A stretch of DNA of 64,000 bases from Pseudobacteriovorax sp. (lineage in GTDB: Bacteria > Bdellovibrionota_B > Oligoflexia > Oligoflexales > Oligoflexaceae): contig JABSRP010000011.1 of the NCBI GenBank assembly GCA_013215145.1, forward strand, positions 124,001 to 188,000. Reading direction: 5' to 3'. Shown piece by piece: positions 18,944 through 28,432 of the stretch (position 1 is its first letter; every line of letters begins with the position of its first letter). The notes beneath the pieces were generated by a model. That model did no database searches. It saw only the letters and a list, made by a program, of their open reading frames with translations, and was not told the DNA's origin. Both the position numbers and the translations under genes were made by a program.

Positions 18944-20629
18944 ATGCCTATGAATCCACCGGTTAGTCGATGGTTGCGACGTTTTATGTCGTTTCTGGTT
19001 CCAACACGTAAACTTGCCAACCCTTTGTGGAAAGATAGCTGGGAATCGATGGAGAAAAAACGGTTCCGTAGTCTGTCGCGTCTATTTTTTGTGACCTCTG
19101 CTGCTGCCTATATCTTGCATTTTTTCTTCATTGACTACCGGTTAGGCAAGACACCTATCGAGCTTTGGGCTGCTTACCGATTTGGTTTGGCTACAGTCGC
19201 CTTGATTGGTTTTAGTCTAAGTTTTAACCGTAGATTTGTCGCCTCTAAGTATTACAAGCTACCAGTAGCCGTAGCTGGGGTTTTATTCAGTTGGTTGCAG
19301 GCAGAGACTATGCTCTGGTATGCGGGAATTCCTTATTTTTATGCCTTCATAATCCCATGTCTCACTGCAGTGGTGCTGCGCTTAAATCTAATCTCTAGTT
19401 TGGGATACCTTACTTCGATTCATATGATTCAGCTCAGTAGCTTTATGGCGGCCGATGTTCCAGCTCACTTGCTACTGAGCGCATCGGTCATGAGTTATAC
19501 TGCGGTAATAGTCTTTCGAGCAAATATGTTCGCTGATGTAAATGCATTTGTTCTAGAACAAATGAAGGATGAAATGCAGCTGAGGCTAAATAAGGCTCTA
19601 AATGAGACCCGAAAAAAAGAAAAGGCCGTGGCAATTGCAAACGAGGGCCTTATGCGGAAGAATGCTATTTTCCATACTCTTTTGGAATCCGCAACGAATT
19701 TGCCTCATTTCCAGGAATTAAGAGATCTCCTCGAATATGCAGCCAAGGAGTTCGAGGATTTATTTCAGGGCTGTGGAATTCTGTTAGTTATATCGGACCA
19801 AAGCACTCAGCTGCTACAGGAGGCTATTGCCATAAATGTAGAGGCTGGTGTGAAAAAGAAAATTGTATCGAATTACCATCGGCTACTGGATCGTGACTAC
19901 CTGATCGAACTAAGATCGGATTTATTTGGTGACGACAAACCTCAATACCCCTGTGATAACGTTATCTCGTTACCGATGGTAAGCTCTGCCGATAAAATAG
20001 TCGGCACGGCTGTGATGATTGGGGTTAGCCAGGGGCAAGAGACCTTAGAGACACTCAGCCTGTTTCTTGCATTAGTGACGAGTTGTGCAGAGAATTTGGC
20101 GCTCACCAAACGCCTAGAGTATCTTGCACATACAGACCATTTGACATCGACCTTCAATAGGAACTTCTTTGAAAGAGAGTTAAAGAGGCATATCCGAACG
20201 AATCAGGAGTTTCCAGACCTACACTTTTCATTGCTATTAATTGATGTCAATGGCCTAAAGCACGTGAATGATTATTATGGGCACAAAGAAGGTGACAATC
20301 TGATTGTAAAAGTCGCAGGATTACTCAAATCAACCTGTCGGAAAACTGATGTGGTTTGCCGGCTGGGCGGGGACGAATTTGTCATTCTATGTCCTGAGAC
20401 TAAAAATGCGACCTGCTTGACCGACAGACTGAAGCGTCGTGAAGAAGACTTATACATGGTCTGCCATACTATGGAAGGTAAAAAGATCGAACTGCCAGTA
20501 AGGTTTAGTATTGGGCAAGCGACGACTCTGCAGCATCCAGCAGATTCTATTCTAAAATATGCCGACGAAAAGATGTATGAAAACAAACGTGAGTATTACG
20601 AGTTTACTAAGTTAAAAAAGAGTTCTTAG
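18944..20629 (+). CDS. Membrane-bound diguanylate cyclase (GGDEF) with GAF-like domain
   Basis: A 561-residue signalling protein. Residues about 45-200 contain several transmembrane helices; about 205-235 is a charged coiled coil; about 235-385 is GAF-like; the C-terminal part is a GGDEF domain. The active-site signature is intact (GGDEF 475-479), and an RXXD inhibitory site (RKTD 466-469) sits at the canonical five-residue distance, so product inhibition by c-di-GMP is expected. It should make c-di-GMP from GTP at the inner membrane in response to an unknown signal. AGGA lies 4 nt before the ATG; a second ATG two codons on is possible. Its 3' end overlaps the convergent neighbour by 4 bp. 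Confidence 0.92.
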   Translation: MPMNPPVSRWLRRFMSFLVPTRKLANPLWKDSWESMEKKRFRSLSRLFFVTSAAAYILHFFFIDYRLGKTPIELWAAYRFGLATVALIGFSLSFNRRFVASKYYKLPVAVAGVLFSWLQAETMLWYAGIPYFYAFIIPCLTAVVLRLNLISSLGYLTSIHMIQLSSFMAADVPAHLLLSASVMSYTAVIVFRANMFADVNAFVLEQMKDEMQLRLNKALNETRKKEKAVAIANEGLMRKNAIFHTLLESATNLPHFQELRDLLEYAAKEFEDLFQGCGILLVISDQSTQLLQEAIAINVEAGVKKKIVSNYHRLLDRDYLIELRSDLFGDDKPQYPCDNVISLPMVSSADKIVGTAVMIGVSQGQETLETLSLFLALVTSCAENLALTKRLEYLAHTDHLTSTFNRNFFERELKRHIRTNQEFPDLHFSLLLIDVNGLKHVNDYYGHKEGDNLIVKVAGLLKSTCRKTDVVCRLGGDEFVILCPETKNATCLTDRLKRREEDLYMVCHTMEGKKIELPVRFSIGQATTLQHPADSILKYADEKMYENKREYYEFTKLKKSS

Positions 20630-21264
20630 GCCACACTTTCGTTGGTTTCGAAATCTAAGGAACGCGGCACAGGGGAAAAAAGTAAAAATTCGCGATTGCG
20701 ATCGTAGACGGAAATATTTATCGTAGCGCTAACGATTTTATGATCTTGAGTAAAGTTGGCTTGTAACAATCGTTCGACTTCGTTTGAAGGCACTATGATA
20801 GTGTCCACCGCCCGCACGGTTATGGGCTGCTGGGTTAGGTCTGCCAGTGAGGTAGCAATATCAGTAAGGATTTGTTTTGGAATTAGATCCTCAGTGTCCT
20901 TAAACGAAATGTTCGTGCCGCTCAAGTGTATGATCTTCGGGAATGAATGTTGTAACGAAGTCGCCATCAATATGAGGGGAGCTAGGTCCCTACTGATATC
21001 GATGCGGTATAAAGGATAATTTTGGATTGTTTTACTGGTTTTTCTTATTGAGTTGAATTTTTCACCAACGACTAATCCAGTATGTTCGATACTAACTGGA
21101 GATCCCACTATGTTACTGACAGCTTCTATAGATTTGAGTTGTGCCGCGTCGATCCAGTGAATGATCTGATCGAATAGTATGTGGGGATGAATAGCCTTTG
21201 ATCTGTTCAGTGGTATAGAAAGATGGAGGACATTGTCAAAAAAGTCGACAATTTTAGTCGCCAC
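20626..21264 (-). CDS. Hypothetical protein, possibly CheC/CheX-like
   Basis: A 212-residue cytoplasmic protein without signal peptide or membrane helix. A helix with TDIATSLADLT followed by a strand ending in IIVPSNEVE and then ATINISVYDRNREFLLF loosely resembles the repeated alpha-beta units of CheC/CheX/FliY phosphatase-type proteins. The key Glu/Asn residues cannot be placed with confidence, so this is only a suggestion. The GTG start is supported by AAAGGAGG upstream. It lies among second-messenger genes, and its 3' end overlaps the convergent GGDEF gene by 4 bp. Confidence 0.65.
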   Translation of the reverse strand: MATKIVDFFDNVLHLSIPLNRSKAIHPHILFDQIIHWIDAAQLKSIEAVSNIVGSPVSIEHTGLVVGEKFNSIRKTSKTIQNYPLYRIDISRDLAPLILMATSLQHSFPKIIHLSGTNISFKDTEDLIPKQILTDIATSLADLTQQPITVRAVDTIIVPSNEVERLLQANFTQDHKIVSATINISVYDRNREFLLFSPVPRSLDFETNESVA

Positions 21265-21329
21265 AGTCCCCCCTCCTTTTATTTGTATGTTTTTTCTTAG
21301 GAAATTGATCGGCAGAAGTGGGTACGAAA

Positions 21330-22475
21330 TTAGCGAAGGTTTCGCTTTTTAGGTCGAGTGTTGCGAGTTTTTGATCGGATTTGCCATATTTTAATCTGTT
21401 TAAACCCAAGACCTAGCAGTGAGATTAGCATTAATTTGATTTTTGTACGAATCGGTTGTGGGTGAACCATTCCCCCGCTATACGCGTATTGGTAAACCTC
21501 TCTATAGATGGAATACCAAACGTATGGATGGACCTTTTTGCCAAAAATAAGGTCCTTTTTCTCGGCAAGTATTAAACGATGCTGGGAGTTGCCAAGAGTT
21601 TTGTTTTCATAAAAACCACCATGCTCGGTGAAACCTAGCTTCCGATAAATCGGTAAAAGCTCTTTGGTGGCTGAACCCAGAATGAAACTCCGTGGATGGA
21701 GCATTGCCGTATGAGCAGTAAACTCAAACATTCCTTCGAGAAGGTCGCTCTTTCGATAATATGGGCTTGTGCATACACGGGTGATCTCAATGATATTGTC
21801 TTTTTCGGGAAAGTAAAAAGGAATCGTTGTTTCACCTTCGTGTTCCATAAGTTGGTTCTTATTTGAGAATATTAGTCTCAGACTTCCTACGACTTCATCG
21901 TGATGAATGGCGATAACAATCACAGATCTTTGGTCAAAAACATCTGCCATAGTCTCGACCTTGTTGGATAGTTTTCCTGCTTTGGAGTAACAATCCTTCC
22001 TTAATCTGAGAACTTGTTCAAATTCTCGCGTCTTGCTGAGGACTTTATAAATAACTCCCTGTTTTGCCGATTCTACAGGAAAACCTTTTTCTCTCAGATT
22101 TTGTGGCGATATTTGGTTTTTATTGAAATAAATCTGTCCTAGGAATCGGCGCAGTCGTTCGGGGCATTGGGTGAATCGTAGGCCTAACTTATGATTTTTA
22201 TCGTCAATGTACGCAACTCTTGTTACGCATTTGATCCATTTAGTACCAAGTTTGAATTGTAAACGATATTCTTGCCCAAGACGAAAATCGTGGTTTTGAT
22301 GAATTTTTAGATGAATAAACTCGTAGGAAAGTTTTTCTAACCATACCCTGAAATGGTTTTTATGCGACGTCAAACGACATTCCAGTCTGGGAAGCGATCG
22401 ACCTTGGGGAGCTCGATACTGACTTTTCAGCCTTCTTCCATTGCCTTCACTTTTAGCTAACTCCCACTTCAACAT
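21330..22475 (-). CDS. PilZ-like domain fused to an N-acyltransferase of the FeeM/GNAT type
   Basis: A 381-residue two-domain protein. The first 125 residues resemble a PilZ domain: an RXXXR motif (RLECR 30-34), then a beta-barrel pattern ending in VTRVAYIDDKNHKLGLRF; the second c-di-GMP motif (D/N-X-S-X-X-G) is degenerate. Residues about 130-300 resemble the GNAT-like fold of N-acyl amino acid synthases (FeeM) and acyl-homoserine-lactone synthases: LRKDCYSKAGKL, VVGSLRLIFS, EITRVCTSPYYRKS, and PIYRKLGFTEHG. The C-terminus has one hydrophobic stretch and a very basic tail. It may make an N-acyl amino acid signal or lipid under c-di-GMP control. The ATG at 22475 has AGAGGA upstream; a TTG further out does not. 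Confidence 0.72.
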   Translation of the reverse strand: MLKWELAKSEGNGRRLKSQYRAPQGRSLPRLECRLTSHKNHFRVWLEKLSYEFIHLKIHQNHDFRLGQEYRLQFKLGTKWIKCVTRVAYIDDKNHKLGLRFTQCPERLRRFLGQIYFNKNQISPQNLREKGFPVESAKQGVIYKVLSKTREFEQVLRLRKDCYSKAGKLSNKVETMADVFDQRSVIVIAIHHDEVVGSLRLIFSNKNQLMEHEGETTIPFYFPEKDNIIEITRVCTSPYYRKSDLLEGMFEFTAHTAMLHPRSFILGSATKELLPIYRKLGFTEHGGFYENKTLGNSQHRLILAEKKDLIFGKKVHPYVWYSIYREVYQYAYSGGMVHPQPIRTKIKLMLISLLGLGFKQIKIWQIRSKTRNTRPKKRNLR

Positions 22476-22618
22476 TCTTCCTCTATGGTAGTCATTGGAC
22501 CAGAAGTACTTAGCGGTGATCAACTAGTTTTCTTGAAAAGCGATAAAAAAATGATTAATTTCAGCTTGTTATCACTTAGGTTTACTTTTGATAAGAATTA
22601 CTAAATAGGAAGGTTCTC

Positions 22619-22635
22619 AGCAGCCGAAGGCTGCT
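22619..22635 (-). terminator. Tetraloop hairpin downstream of the TIGR02147-like gene
   Basis: On the minus strand AGCAGC-C(TTCG)G-like sequence forms a stem of AGCAGCC/GGCTGCT with a stable UUCG-type tetraloop. It follows the stop of the regulator gene by 11 bp. No T-run follows, so it may be a pause or mRNA-stability element rather than a full terminator. Confidence 0.45.
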
Positions 22636-22646
22636 AAGGGCGGTCT

Positions 22647-23468
22647 CTAGTCTTCCAAGCCAAGCGGGTAGGCTTGAAGATTGACCTTTATCATTAAGCT
22701 TTGCCTGCTATGGCTTTGTTTTAGTTTATAGTCGTTGATCTTCTGTTGAAACTCTTTTAACAGCGCTGCGTAGTGATCACGCTCTAAACAAAGAACTTCC
22801 GTGGAAAACAAAGCATTTTGATGGTTTTCGAATTGAGGTAAAAAATCGGCAGCTTCTAGAATACTGGCTTGAGTGTACTCCCCCTTGGAAAGAATACTGC
22901 TATCCACGCTGCTTTTGGAAGAAAGTTCGAAGCCATTGTCGGTTTGGCGAATAAACCCTTCTTTTACGAGATAAGCGAGGCTAGACTCGATTTCCGTCAG
23001 GCGGTGCCTACCAAAGTAGTCAACCAAATCTCGTAAATTTGGGGTATTAGGAAACAGAGGAAAAGCCTTAAGCAATTCTCCTGAGAACTTAGTCGGATCA
23101 GTTCGATTGGGAAGAGTCCTAGTTTCGTGACTTTGTTGAAACAGGGATTCCAAAGAATCGAGTTGTTTCTGATAAAATACCCTTTGGTCATCGGACTTGC
23201 TGTGATCTTTCTCTAACAGGCAAAGAAAGTAGTGTGTCTGAGTCTCAGATAAATCGAAGATTTGTCCAAGCTGTGACCAGTGTTTTCGACTGATTGATCG
23301 CCGACCGCGAATCATATCTGAGATATGACCTTTCGATGCAATACCGAGTTTTTTACCTAGGATCGTCAGACTGAAAGTGGGTTGCTTCTGTTTTTGAAAG
23401 CTGTACAAACGCCTTAACACTTCATGTGAGTCGTTTGAAGATAATAAAATGTCATCTACCTGATTCAT
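22647..23468 (-). CDS. TIGR02147/DUF4423-family protein with N-terminal HTH
   Basis: A 273-residue protein. The N-terminus (about 10-75) has a helix-turn-helix reminiscent of phage-repressor/XRE types (LGKKLGIASKGHISDMIRGRRSIS). The C-terminal half has the pattern of the TIGR02147 family, which is common in Fibrobacter and Bdellovibrio-like bacteria, including a winged-helix-like segment (LTEIESSLAYLVKEGFIRQTDNGFELS). It is probably a transcription regulator; its targets are unknown. The ATG at 23468 is chosen because AGGAGG lies 6 nt before it, rather than a TTG seven codons upstream. It is one of the stronger hints to the taxonomy of this window. Confidence 0.85.
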   Translation of the reverse strand: MNQVDDILLSSNDSHEVLRRLYSFQKQKQPTFSLTILGKKLGIASKGHISDMIRGRRSISRKHWSQLGQIFDLSETQTHYFLCLLEKDHSKSDDQRVFYQKQLDSLESLFQQSHETRTLPNRTDPTKFSGELLKAFPLFPNTPNLRDLVDYFGRHRLTEIESSLAYLVKEGFIRQTDNGFELSSKSSVDSSILSKGEYTQASILEAADFLPQFENHQNALFSTEVLCLERDHYAALLKEFQQKINDYKLKQSHSRQSLMIKVNLQAYPLGLED

Positions 23469-23753
23469 TTGTCGCCTCCTTGCGCTCAAAATAATTAAAT
23501 GATCATGCCATGAAATTCAATAATTATTTAATAAATTTCGAAAATTACCCCTATTTCCTTGTTCGCAGTTTGGCTCAGTACCCAGGTATTTCTTTCGCTT
23601 CTATCGATTAGCAAGAGTGGGAGGGCGCCGAAAAGGCATGGGCAACAAAAGGTAGGCAGAAAAGTCCAGTATTACGAAACTGAACTAGTGCGTTAAAATT
23701 GAGGGGTGTGGAATTCCCGTAATCCCCACAAGAACTGATTATAGGGGGCAACA

Positions 23754-24053
23754 ATGGACGATGCTGTATACAGCTCTAAGCGGCGTTTTATAAGAGCGGA
23801 GCCGGACCTTAACCAGTACGCTCAGATCGACCCGAATGTGGAGGGGGATTTTTCGTTTGTATATGCTGCTTTGATCGTCGAAGAATCACCCTTGGGTGGA
23901 TGCAGTATCGTTTGTCTAGAAAGTCTCAAGCTTGCTGTCGATGATATCGTGAGAATCAAGGTTGGAAACATGGCGCCTCTAAAGGCAGAAATTGTTTGGT
24001 CACGACCCTTAGACGATCAGGTCGTACGTTGTGGAATCAAATTTCTCGAATAA
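23754..24053 (+). CDS. Small PilZ-domain protein
   Basis: A 99-residue single-domain protein. The c-di-GMP-binding signatures are recognisable: RXXXR in RRFIR near residue 10, and a variant of the second motif in EESPLGGCSIV. It ends with the expected strand CGIKFLE. It probably acts as a c-di-GMP receptor subunit. GGGGG lies before the ATG. It is followed after 95 bp by a ThrE-type exporter gene; a functional link is not evident. The 285 bp upstream (23469-23753) hold only the divergent promoters, which I cannot define. Confidence 0.75.
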   Translation: MDDAVYSSKRRFIRAEPDLNQYAQIDPNVEGDFSFVYAALIVEESPLGGCSIVCLESLKLAVDDIVRIKVGNMAPLKAEIVWSRPLDDQVVRCGIKFLE

Positions 24054-24148
24054 AGCTCATTTAATTTTCTATCCTGTGATAGGATGCTGTTCCAGGATCA
24101 ATTCCGGCTACTTTGATCACAGGCCGCAACTAGGATGATCACCATACC

Positions 24149-25378
24149 GTGCATACAGCTCCAAAGAAACATGAGATCGTCGAATTTCTCATTTCCATTG
24201 CCGAATCTTTGCATCATTATGGTGCCGCGGCCCATCATATCGAAGCAGCATTAACCGGCTTATCTAATCGTTTCTGTGAAAAAGGCGAGTTTTTCGTCAC
24301 CCCAACCTCTCTGATATGCTCATTCAAATTTGCTGATGAATGGGTGACTCGATTGAAACGTGTGGAGCCAGGGGGAATTGATCTAGGCAAGCTGGCTGAA
24401 GTCGATGCCATTGGCGACAGAGTCATTCGTGCCGAAATTGGCTTGGAACAAGGAACACGGTTGATTCAGGACTTAGCAGATGAAAAAGACTCTAGGTTAT
24501 GGTTGCTAGCTAAGTGGTTGTCGTTTGCTGTTGCCTCTGCGGGATTCTGCGGGTTCTTTTTTGGTAGTTGGTATGAAATGGCGGCAACAGGCGCCATTTC
24601 TTCACTCATTTGGCTGGTGGTTTTGCTTAGTGCCAAAACAAAACTCTTTGGTTCTATGCAAGAATTCGTCATTGCGGTGCTCGTGGCACTTTTGAGCTTT
24701 ACGGTTTTGCAGTTTGTTCCCCAAGTGAATCCGGAAAAGATTCTGCTATCGAGTCTCATTGTTCTACTTCCAGGTCTGTCCTTCACTGTGGCTCTTTCAG
24801 AGATTGCCACAAAAAACTGGATGGCCGGTACGTCGCGACTCATGGGAGCTGGGGCTGAGCTGAGTAAGATTGCTTTTGGCGCTGTTTTTGGCTCATTATT
24901 TGCTTTATCTGCGCTTAATATCGAAGTTGCTACCTTAACGAACGCGATTCCTACTGAACATGTCATTCCAGAGCCAGTTTTGTTGGTTCCCAGTGCCTTA
25001 GCTTTTGCTATTCTTTTCTCAAATCAACCAAAAGATTACCTTTGGGTGATACTTGCTGCCACCCTAGCTTATTACTCGGCGAAATGGGGAGGTAGTGTAT
25101 TCGCCAAGGAGTTAGGGGTTTTTTGGGGAGGAGCAACTCTTGCTGCACTGAGCAATATCTTTGCGCGGGTTTTTCAACGGCCTGCGTTAACGCTGCTACT
25201 GCCAGGACTAATCCCTATGGTCCCAGGTTCCGTCGGCTATCGATCGATCACTGCGGTTTTCCGCCATGATGTCAATTTAACGATGGAGATGACATTAAAT
25301 TTAGTGATTGTTGGTATCGCTCTCGTGTCTGGGCTTTCCTTTGGCAACCTGCTAGTTCACCCGAGACGGTCGTTATAG
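24149..25378 (+). CDS. Threonine/serine exporter family protein (ThrE)
   Basis: A 409-residue inner-membrane protein of the ThrE family. The cytoplasmic N-terminal domain (about 1-115; SLHHYGAAAHHIEAAL, FVTPTSL, GGIDLGKLAEVDAI) corresponds to the hydrolase-like N-terminus of ThrE. It is followed by about ten hydrophobic helices carrying the duplicated DUF1212/DUF3815 arrangement, including LPGLSFTVALSEIATKNWMAG and PGLIPMVPGSVGYR. The two halves are fused as in Corynebacterium ThrE. It likely exports threonine and serine or related small substrates. The GTG start is weakly supported (AGGATG upstream). The gene ends 6 bp from the convergent helicase gene. Confidence 0.88.
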   Translation: MHTAPKKHEIVEFLISIAESLHHYGAAAHHIEAALTGLSNRFCEKGEFFVTPTSLICSFKFADEWVTRLKRVEPGGIDLGKLAEVDAIGDRVIRAEIGLEQGTRLIQDLADEKDSRLWLLAKWLSFAVASAGFCGFFFGSWYEMAATGAISSLIWLVVLLSAKTKLFGSMQEFVIAVLVALLSFTVLQFVPQVNPEKILLSSLIVLLPGLSFTVALSEIATKNWMAGTSRLMGAGAELSKIAFGAVFGSLFALSALNIEVATLTNAIPTEHVIPEPVLLVPSALAFAILFSNQPKDYLWVILAATLAYYSAKWGGSVFAKELGVFWGGATLAALSNIFARVFQRPALTLLLPGLIPMVPGSVGYRSITAVFRHDVNLTMEMTLNLVIVGIALVSGLSFGNLLVHPRRSL

Positions 25379-25384
25379 TTGCTT

Positions 25385-28303
25385 TCAAGCATCTGCGAGT
25401 AAGTCAAGAATATCGTCTTTAGTGATGCTGAGTGCTCCTTGATTTTTACCGATTGCCGCCTCCGCAAGAGACCGCTTTTTGGCCTGAAGTGCTAATATTC
25501 TCTCTTCGATGGTGTCCAACGCTATAATCGGATGTACCATGACTGGGTTCTCTTGGCCAATACGATAGGCGCGGTCTGCAGCTTGCTGCTCTGCCGCTGG
25601 GTTCCACCAAGGATCCATTATAAATACGTGATCGGCACGTGAGAGATTTAGGCCGACCCCACCGGCTTTAAGGGACATGATCATAACTGGAGGTCCATCA
25701 TTAGCCTGAAAGCTATCCACTACGGCGCCGCGGTTACTCGTACTACCGTCTAATCTAACATGATCGATTTTATGATGGGTCAAAGCTTCCGAAATAAGAT
25801 CGAGAAAACTAGTCCACTGGGAAAAGACGAGAGCTTTATGCCCTTGAGCGAGAGCCGTTTCCAAGGTTTTGATGAGCAACTCAACTTTGGCCGATTGACC
25901 CACGTTAGGCCCTCCTGGAATCAGGTTTGGATGACAGCAGGCCTGACGAAGCCGCAACAGTGATTCCAATACTTCGAAGACTGTCGATTTGCCTAAGGAA
26001 GAGGCGACCTCTTTTTGGGCAGCCGTCCTAATTGCATCGTAAGTCTGTCTTTCGGAATCAGATAGCTCAGCAAACAGCACTTTTTCCGTTTTGGGGGGGA
26101 GCTCTTTCGCAACATGCTTTTTTAAACGTCTGAGAAAAAATGGTTGAATTTTACTACGAAGCCTTTTCCCACAGTCCTCATCTCCTTCGAGGATAGGTTT
26201 GATGTAGCTATCTTTGAAGTATTGTCGGCTGCCTAGAAGTCCGGGGTTAAGAAAATGCATTTGACTCCAAAGATCGTCGAGTCGATTTTCTACGGGTGTA
26301 CCGGATAGGGCAATGCGGAATCGAGCGTGGATGCCAAAGGCAGATTGCGAGACCTTACTCTCGGGGTTTTTTATGTTCTGAGCTTCATCTAATACAAAGG
26401 TATCCCATTTACGGCTGCTCAGAAGATCTTGATCAATCCGAAGCAAGCCATAAGAGGTTATGACAACGTCGGCATCTCGATCGAGGTTACGTTTCAAGCC
26501 ATGATAGACGTTAACTTTAAGGTTTGGTCTGAATCGAGCGATTTCTTTCTCCCAGTTGGGTATGACGCTTGTAGGAGCGACCACTAAGGTTTTGCCAGAC
26601 ATGATGGTGATGGTTTGTAGGGTTTTTCCTAGACCCATATCATCTGCCAAAAGAGCTCCTAACTCTTCTCGTTGCAAAAAGCCAAGCCAATTGACTCCTT
26701 CCTTTTGATAGCTTCTAAGCTCCGCCTCGAAGACGACGGGCAAAGAGATTTCTGGAATGCTACTAATTCCTTGTAAAAACTCATGCCAGTCGTCAATCTT
26801 GATTTGATCGTCTGCTCCTAGGTCTCGAGCTAACTGAATTAACTGAGGAGCTACAGACTTTGGAAGTTCTGGTTTGGATTCTTTCGCGAGAATAAGCTCC
26901 TGTATCTGCCTACCATACTTTTGTAACCAGTCCCTTGGAATCTCGGCAAAACCACCGTCCTTTAATGGAACTAATGGTTCCTCTTGATCCCAAGCCTTAA
27001 ACACTGCGGAAGCTGAGGCTTCTTTTTTCAGATCTCCTTCGCCACTTTCAAATGATAGAGAAAAACTATTTTGAGAAAAGGTAATCTGCGGAGTGATGGG
27101 GGCTAGAACTTGAAATGCTCTGGCACCATCACCTGCTTTACGACCTTGCCATTGACTCAGTTTCTTGGCAAAATCCATCGCCTTTTGACCCTGAAGTAAG
27201 TGGGTGTCTTTGAATTCTAGCTTTAGTTCTCGGAAACAACGATCCTTTAATTCCTGCTCCAAGACGAAATTCCGCTCCGGAATTTTATCGTCAATAATAC
27301 TAAAGTCATCACCTCTGAGTATGGCGGCAGGTGGGCTTCCATAAACTATTTCGGGCACGACTTGAAGGCTCCTGTCTTTACGAAACGACGCGATTCTAAG
27401 GCTTGGACGTTCTGTGACACGCTGGGGCAAGATCTGACTAAGATTTTTGATCTCATATTTTTTTTTGGCATAATATGGCAAGATTTGGGATACCAATTCC
27501 GTGAAAGCTTCAGGAGGATATATAATGCCTTGTTTAAGCTTTTGAAACTCGATCTTATCCATTCTAAAGACGTTTATGGCATGAAGTTGATTCTTCTGAA
27601 GTCCCCATCCGTTGACAAAAGTTTTGTCAAGCTTTGTGCCAAGACTTGCAGATACTCTAACTCCTTGATTATGATCTTCCACGGCAATGACTAGGCCCAA
27701 TGCTTTGTTGCTTACTCGAACATTTTGGTCATCTAAAAAAATACGATCTTCCATCAAAGAAAGATGTTTGATTAATTTTGGTGAAAGATGGGGCATCAAT
27801 ATTCCTGGATTTAATGACTCCAATAAAATATCGATGGCAAGATCTTCCTTAGTAGGTGAGAGATCCAAATCTGATCTTGGGCTATTATTCTTAGTGAGTC
27901 TTTGGGATAGAGGAGATAAGGTCTCGCCGTTTGTAACCTTACGTTTAAGACTGAGGCCCTGTGCTGTTGTTGTAAAGTAGTAGTTTATGGAAGCAGCTGC
28001 GGTTTTAGATTTAGGGAGAGCGCTTCCACTTTGTTTGGCCTGATTTAAAACGATGATTCCGGCTGCCACATGATGGCAAGGATCCATCTTACACGGGCAA
28101 TCCTTTGTCCAGTCCAAGTCTTCGGGAAAGTAGTCCACTACTACCGAACGACCCAAACTGCGATCCAACACCCTAAGCCTAACCGACTCGTCTGTTTCTT
28201 CATCTGCCGTCACGGCATCTCGCCTGCTGAGCTGAACACCCTGAGACCAAGTACTTGTTTCGCATTGCTCACGGATTTCGGCGAGCAAATCGTTCCAGGA
28301 CAT
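25385..28303 (-). CDS. SNF2-family helicase with N-terminal SWIM zinc finger
   Basis: A 972-residue DNA translocase-type ATPase. A SWIM motif (CPC-KMDP-CHH; Cys69, Cys71, Cys76, His78) lies near the N-terminus. A central region of about 400 residues precedes the SNF2 ATPase core, which has Walker A in DDMGLGKTLQT, the DEAQ box (LDEAQNIKNP), LSGTPVENRLDDLWSQ, and the C-terminal helicase block ending in DPWWNPAAEQQAADRAYRIGQ. Bacterial SWIM-SNF2 proteins of this layout are common but poorly characterised; roles in transcription recycling or repair are plausible. The ATG at 28303 is supported by AGGAG; a GTG seven codons upstream is less likely. Confidence 0.94.
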   Translation of the reverse strand: MSWNDLLAEIREQCETSTWSQGVQLSRRDAVTADEETDESVRLRVLDRSLGRSVVVDYFPEDLDWTKDCPCKMDPCHHVAAGIIVLNQAKQSGSALPKSKTAAASINYYFTTTAQGLSLKRKVTNGETLSPLSQRLTKNNSPRSDLDLSPTKEDLAIDILLESLNPGILMPHLSPKLIKHLSLMEDRIFLDDQNVRVSNKALGLVIAVEDHNQGVRVSASLGTKLDKTFVNGWGLQKNQLHAINVFRMDKIEFQKLKQGIIYPPEAFTELVSQILPYYAKKKYEIKNLSQILPQRVTERPSLRIASFRKDRSLQVVPEIVYGSPPAAILRGDDFSIIDDKIPERNFVLEQELKDRCFRELKLEFKDTHLLQGQKAMDFAKKLSQWQGRKAGDGARAFQVLAPITPQITFSQNSFSLSFESGEGDLKKEASASAVFKAWDQEEPLVPLKDGGFAEIPRDWLQKYGRQIQELILAKESKPELPKSVAPQLIQLARDLGADDQIKIDDWHEFLQGISSIPEISLPVVFEAELRSYQKEGVNWLGFLQREELGALLADDMGLGKTLQTITIMSGKTLVVAPTSVIPNWEKEIARFRPNLKVNVYHGLKRNLDRDADVVITSYGLLRIDQDLLSSRKWDTFVLDEAQNIKNPESKVSQSAFGIHARFRIALSGTPVENRLDDLWSQMHFLNPGLLGSRQYFKDSYIKPILEGDEDCGKRLRSKIQPFFLRRLKKHVAKELPPKTEKVLFAELSDSERQTYDAIRTAAQKEVASSLGKSTVFEVLESLLRLRQACCHPNLIPGGPNVGQSAKVELLIKTLETALAQGHKALVFSQWTSFLDLISEALTHHKIDHVRLDGSTSNRGAVVDSFQANDGPPVMIMSLKAGGVGLNLSRADHVFIMDPWWNPAAEQQAADRAYRIGQENPVMVHPIIALDTIEERILALQAKKRSLAEAAIGKNQGALSITKDDILDLLADA

Positions 28304-28432
28304 AGCTACTCCTATCGCTTTCACATCCGTGGGGATTCATACCTAAATCTCATCTTAGCAGCAAGCTCTTCGATTGATAATCCGATCCCACCAAGGTACA
28401 CTCAAGAGACTAACTAACATCGAGGAATATTT

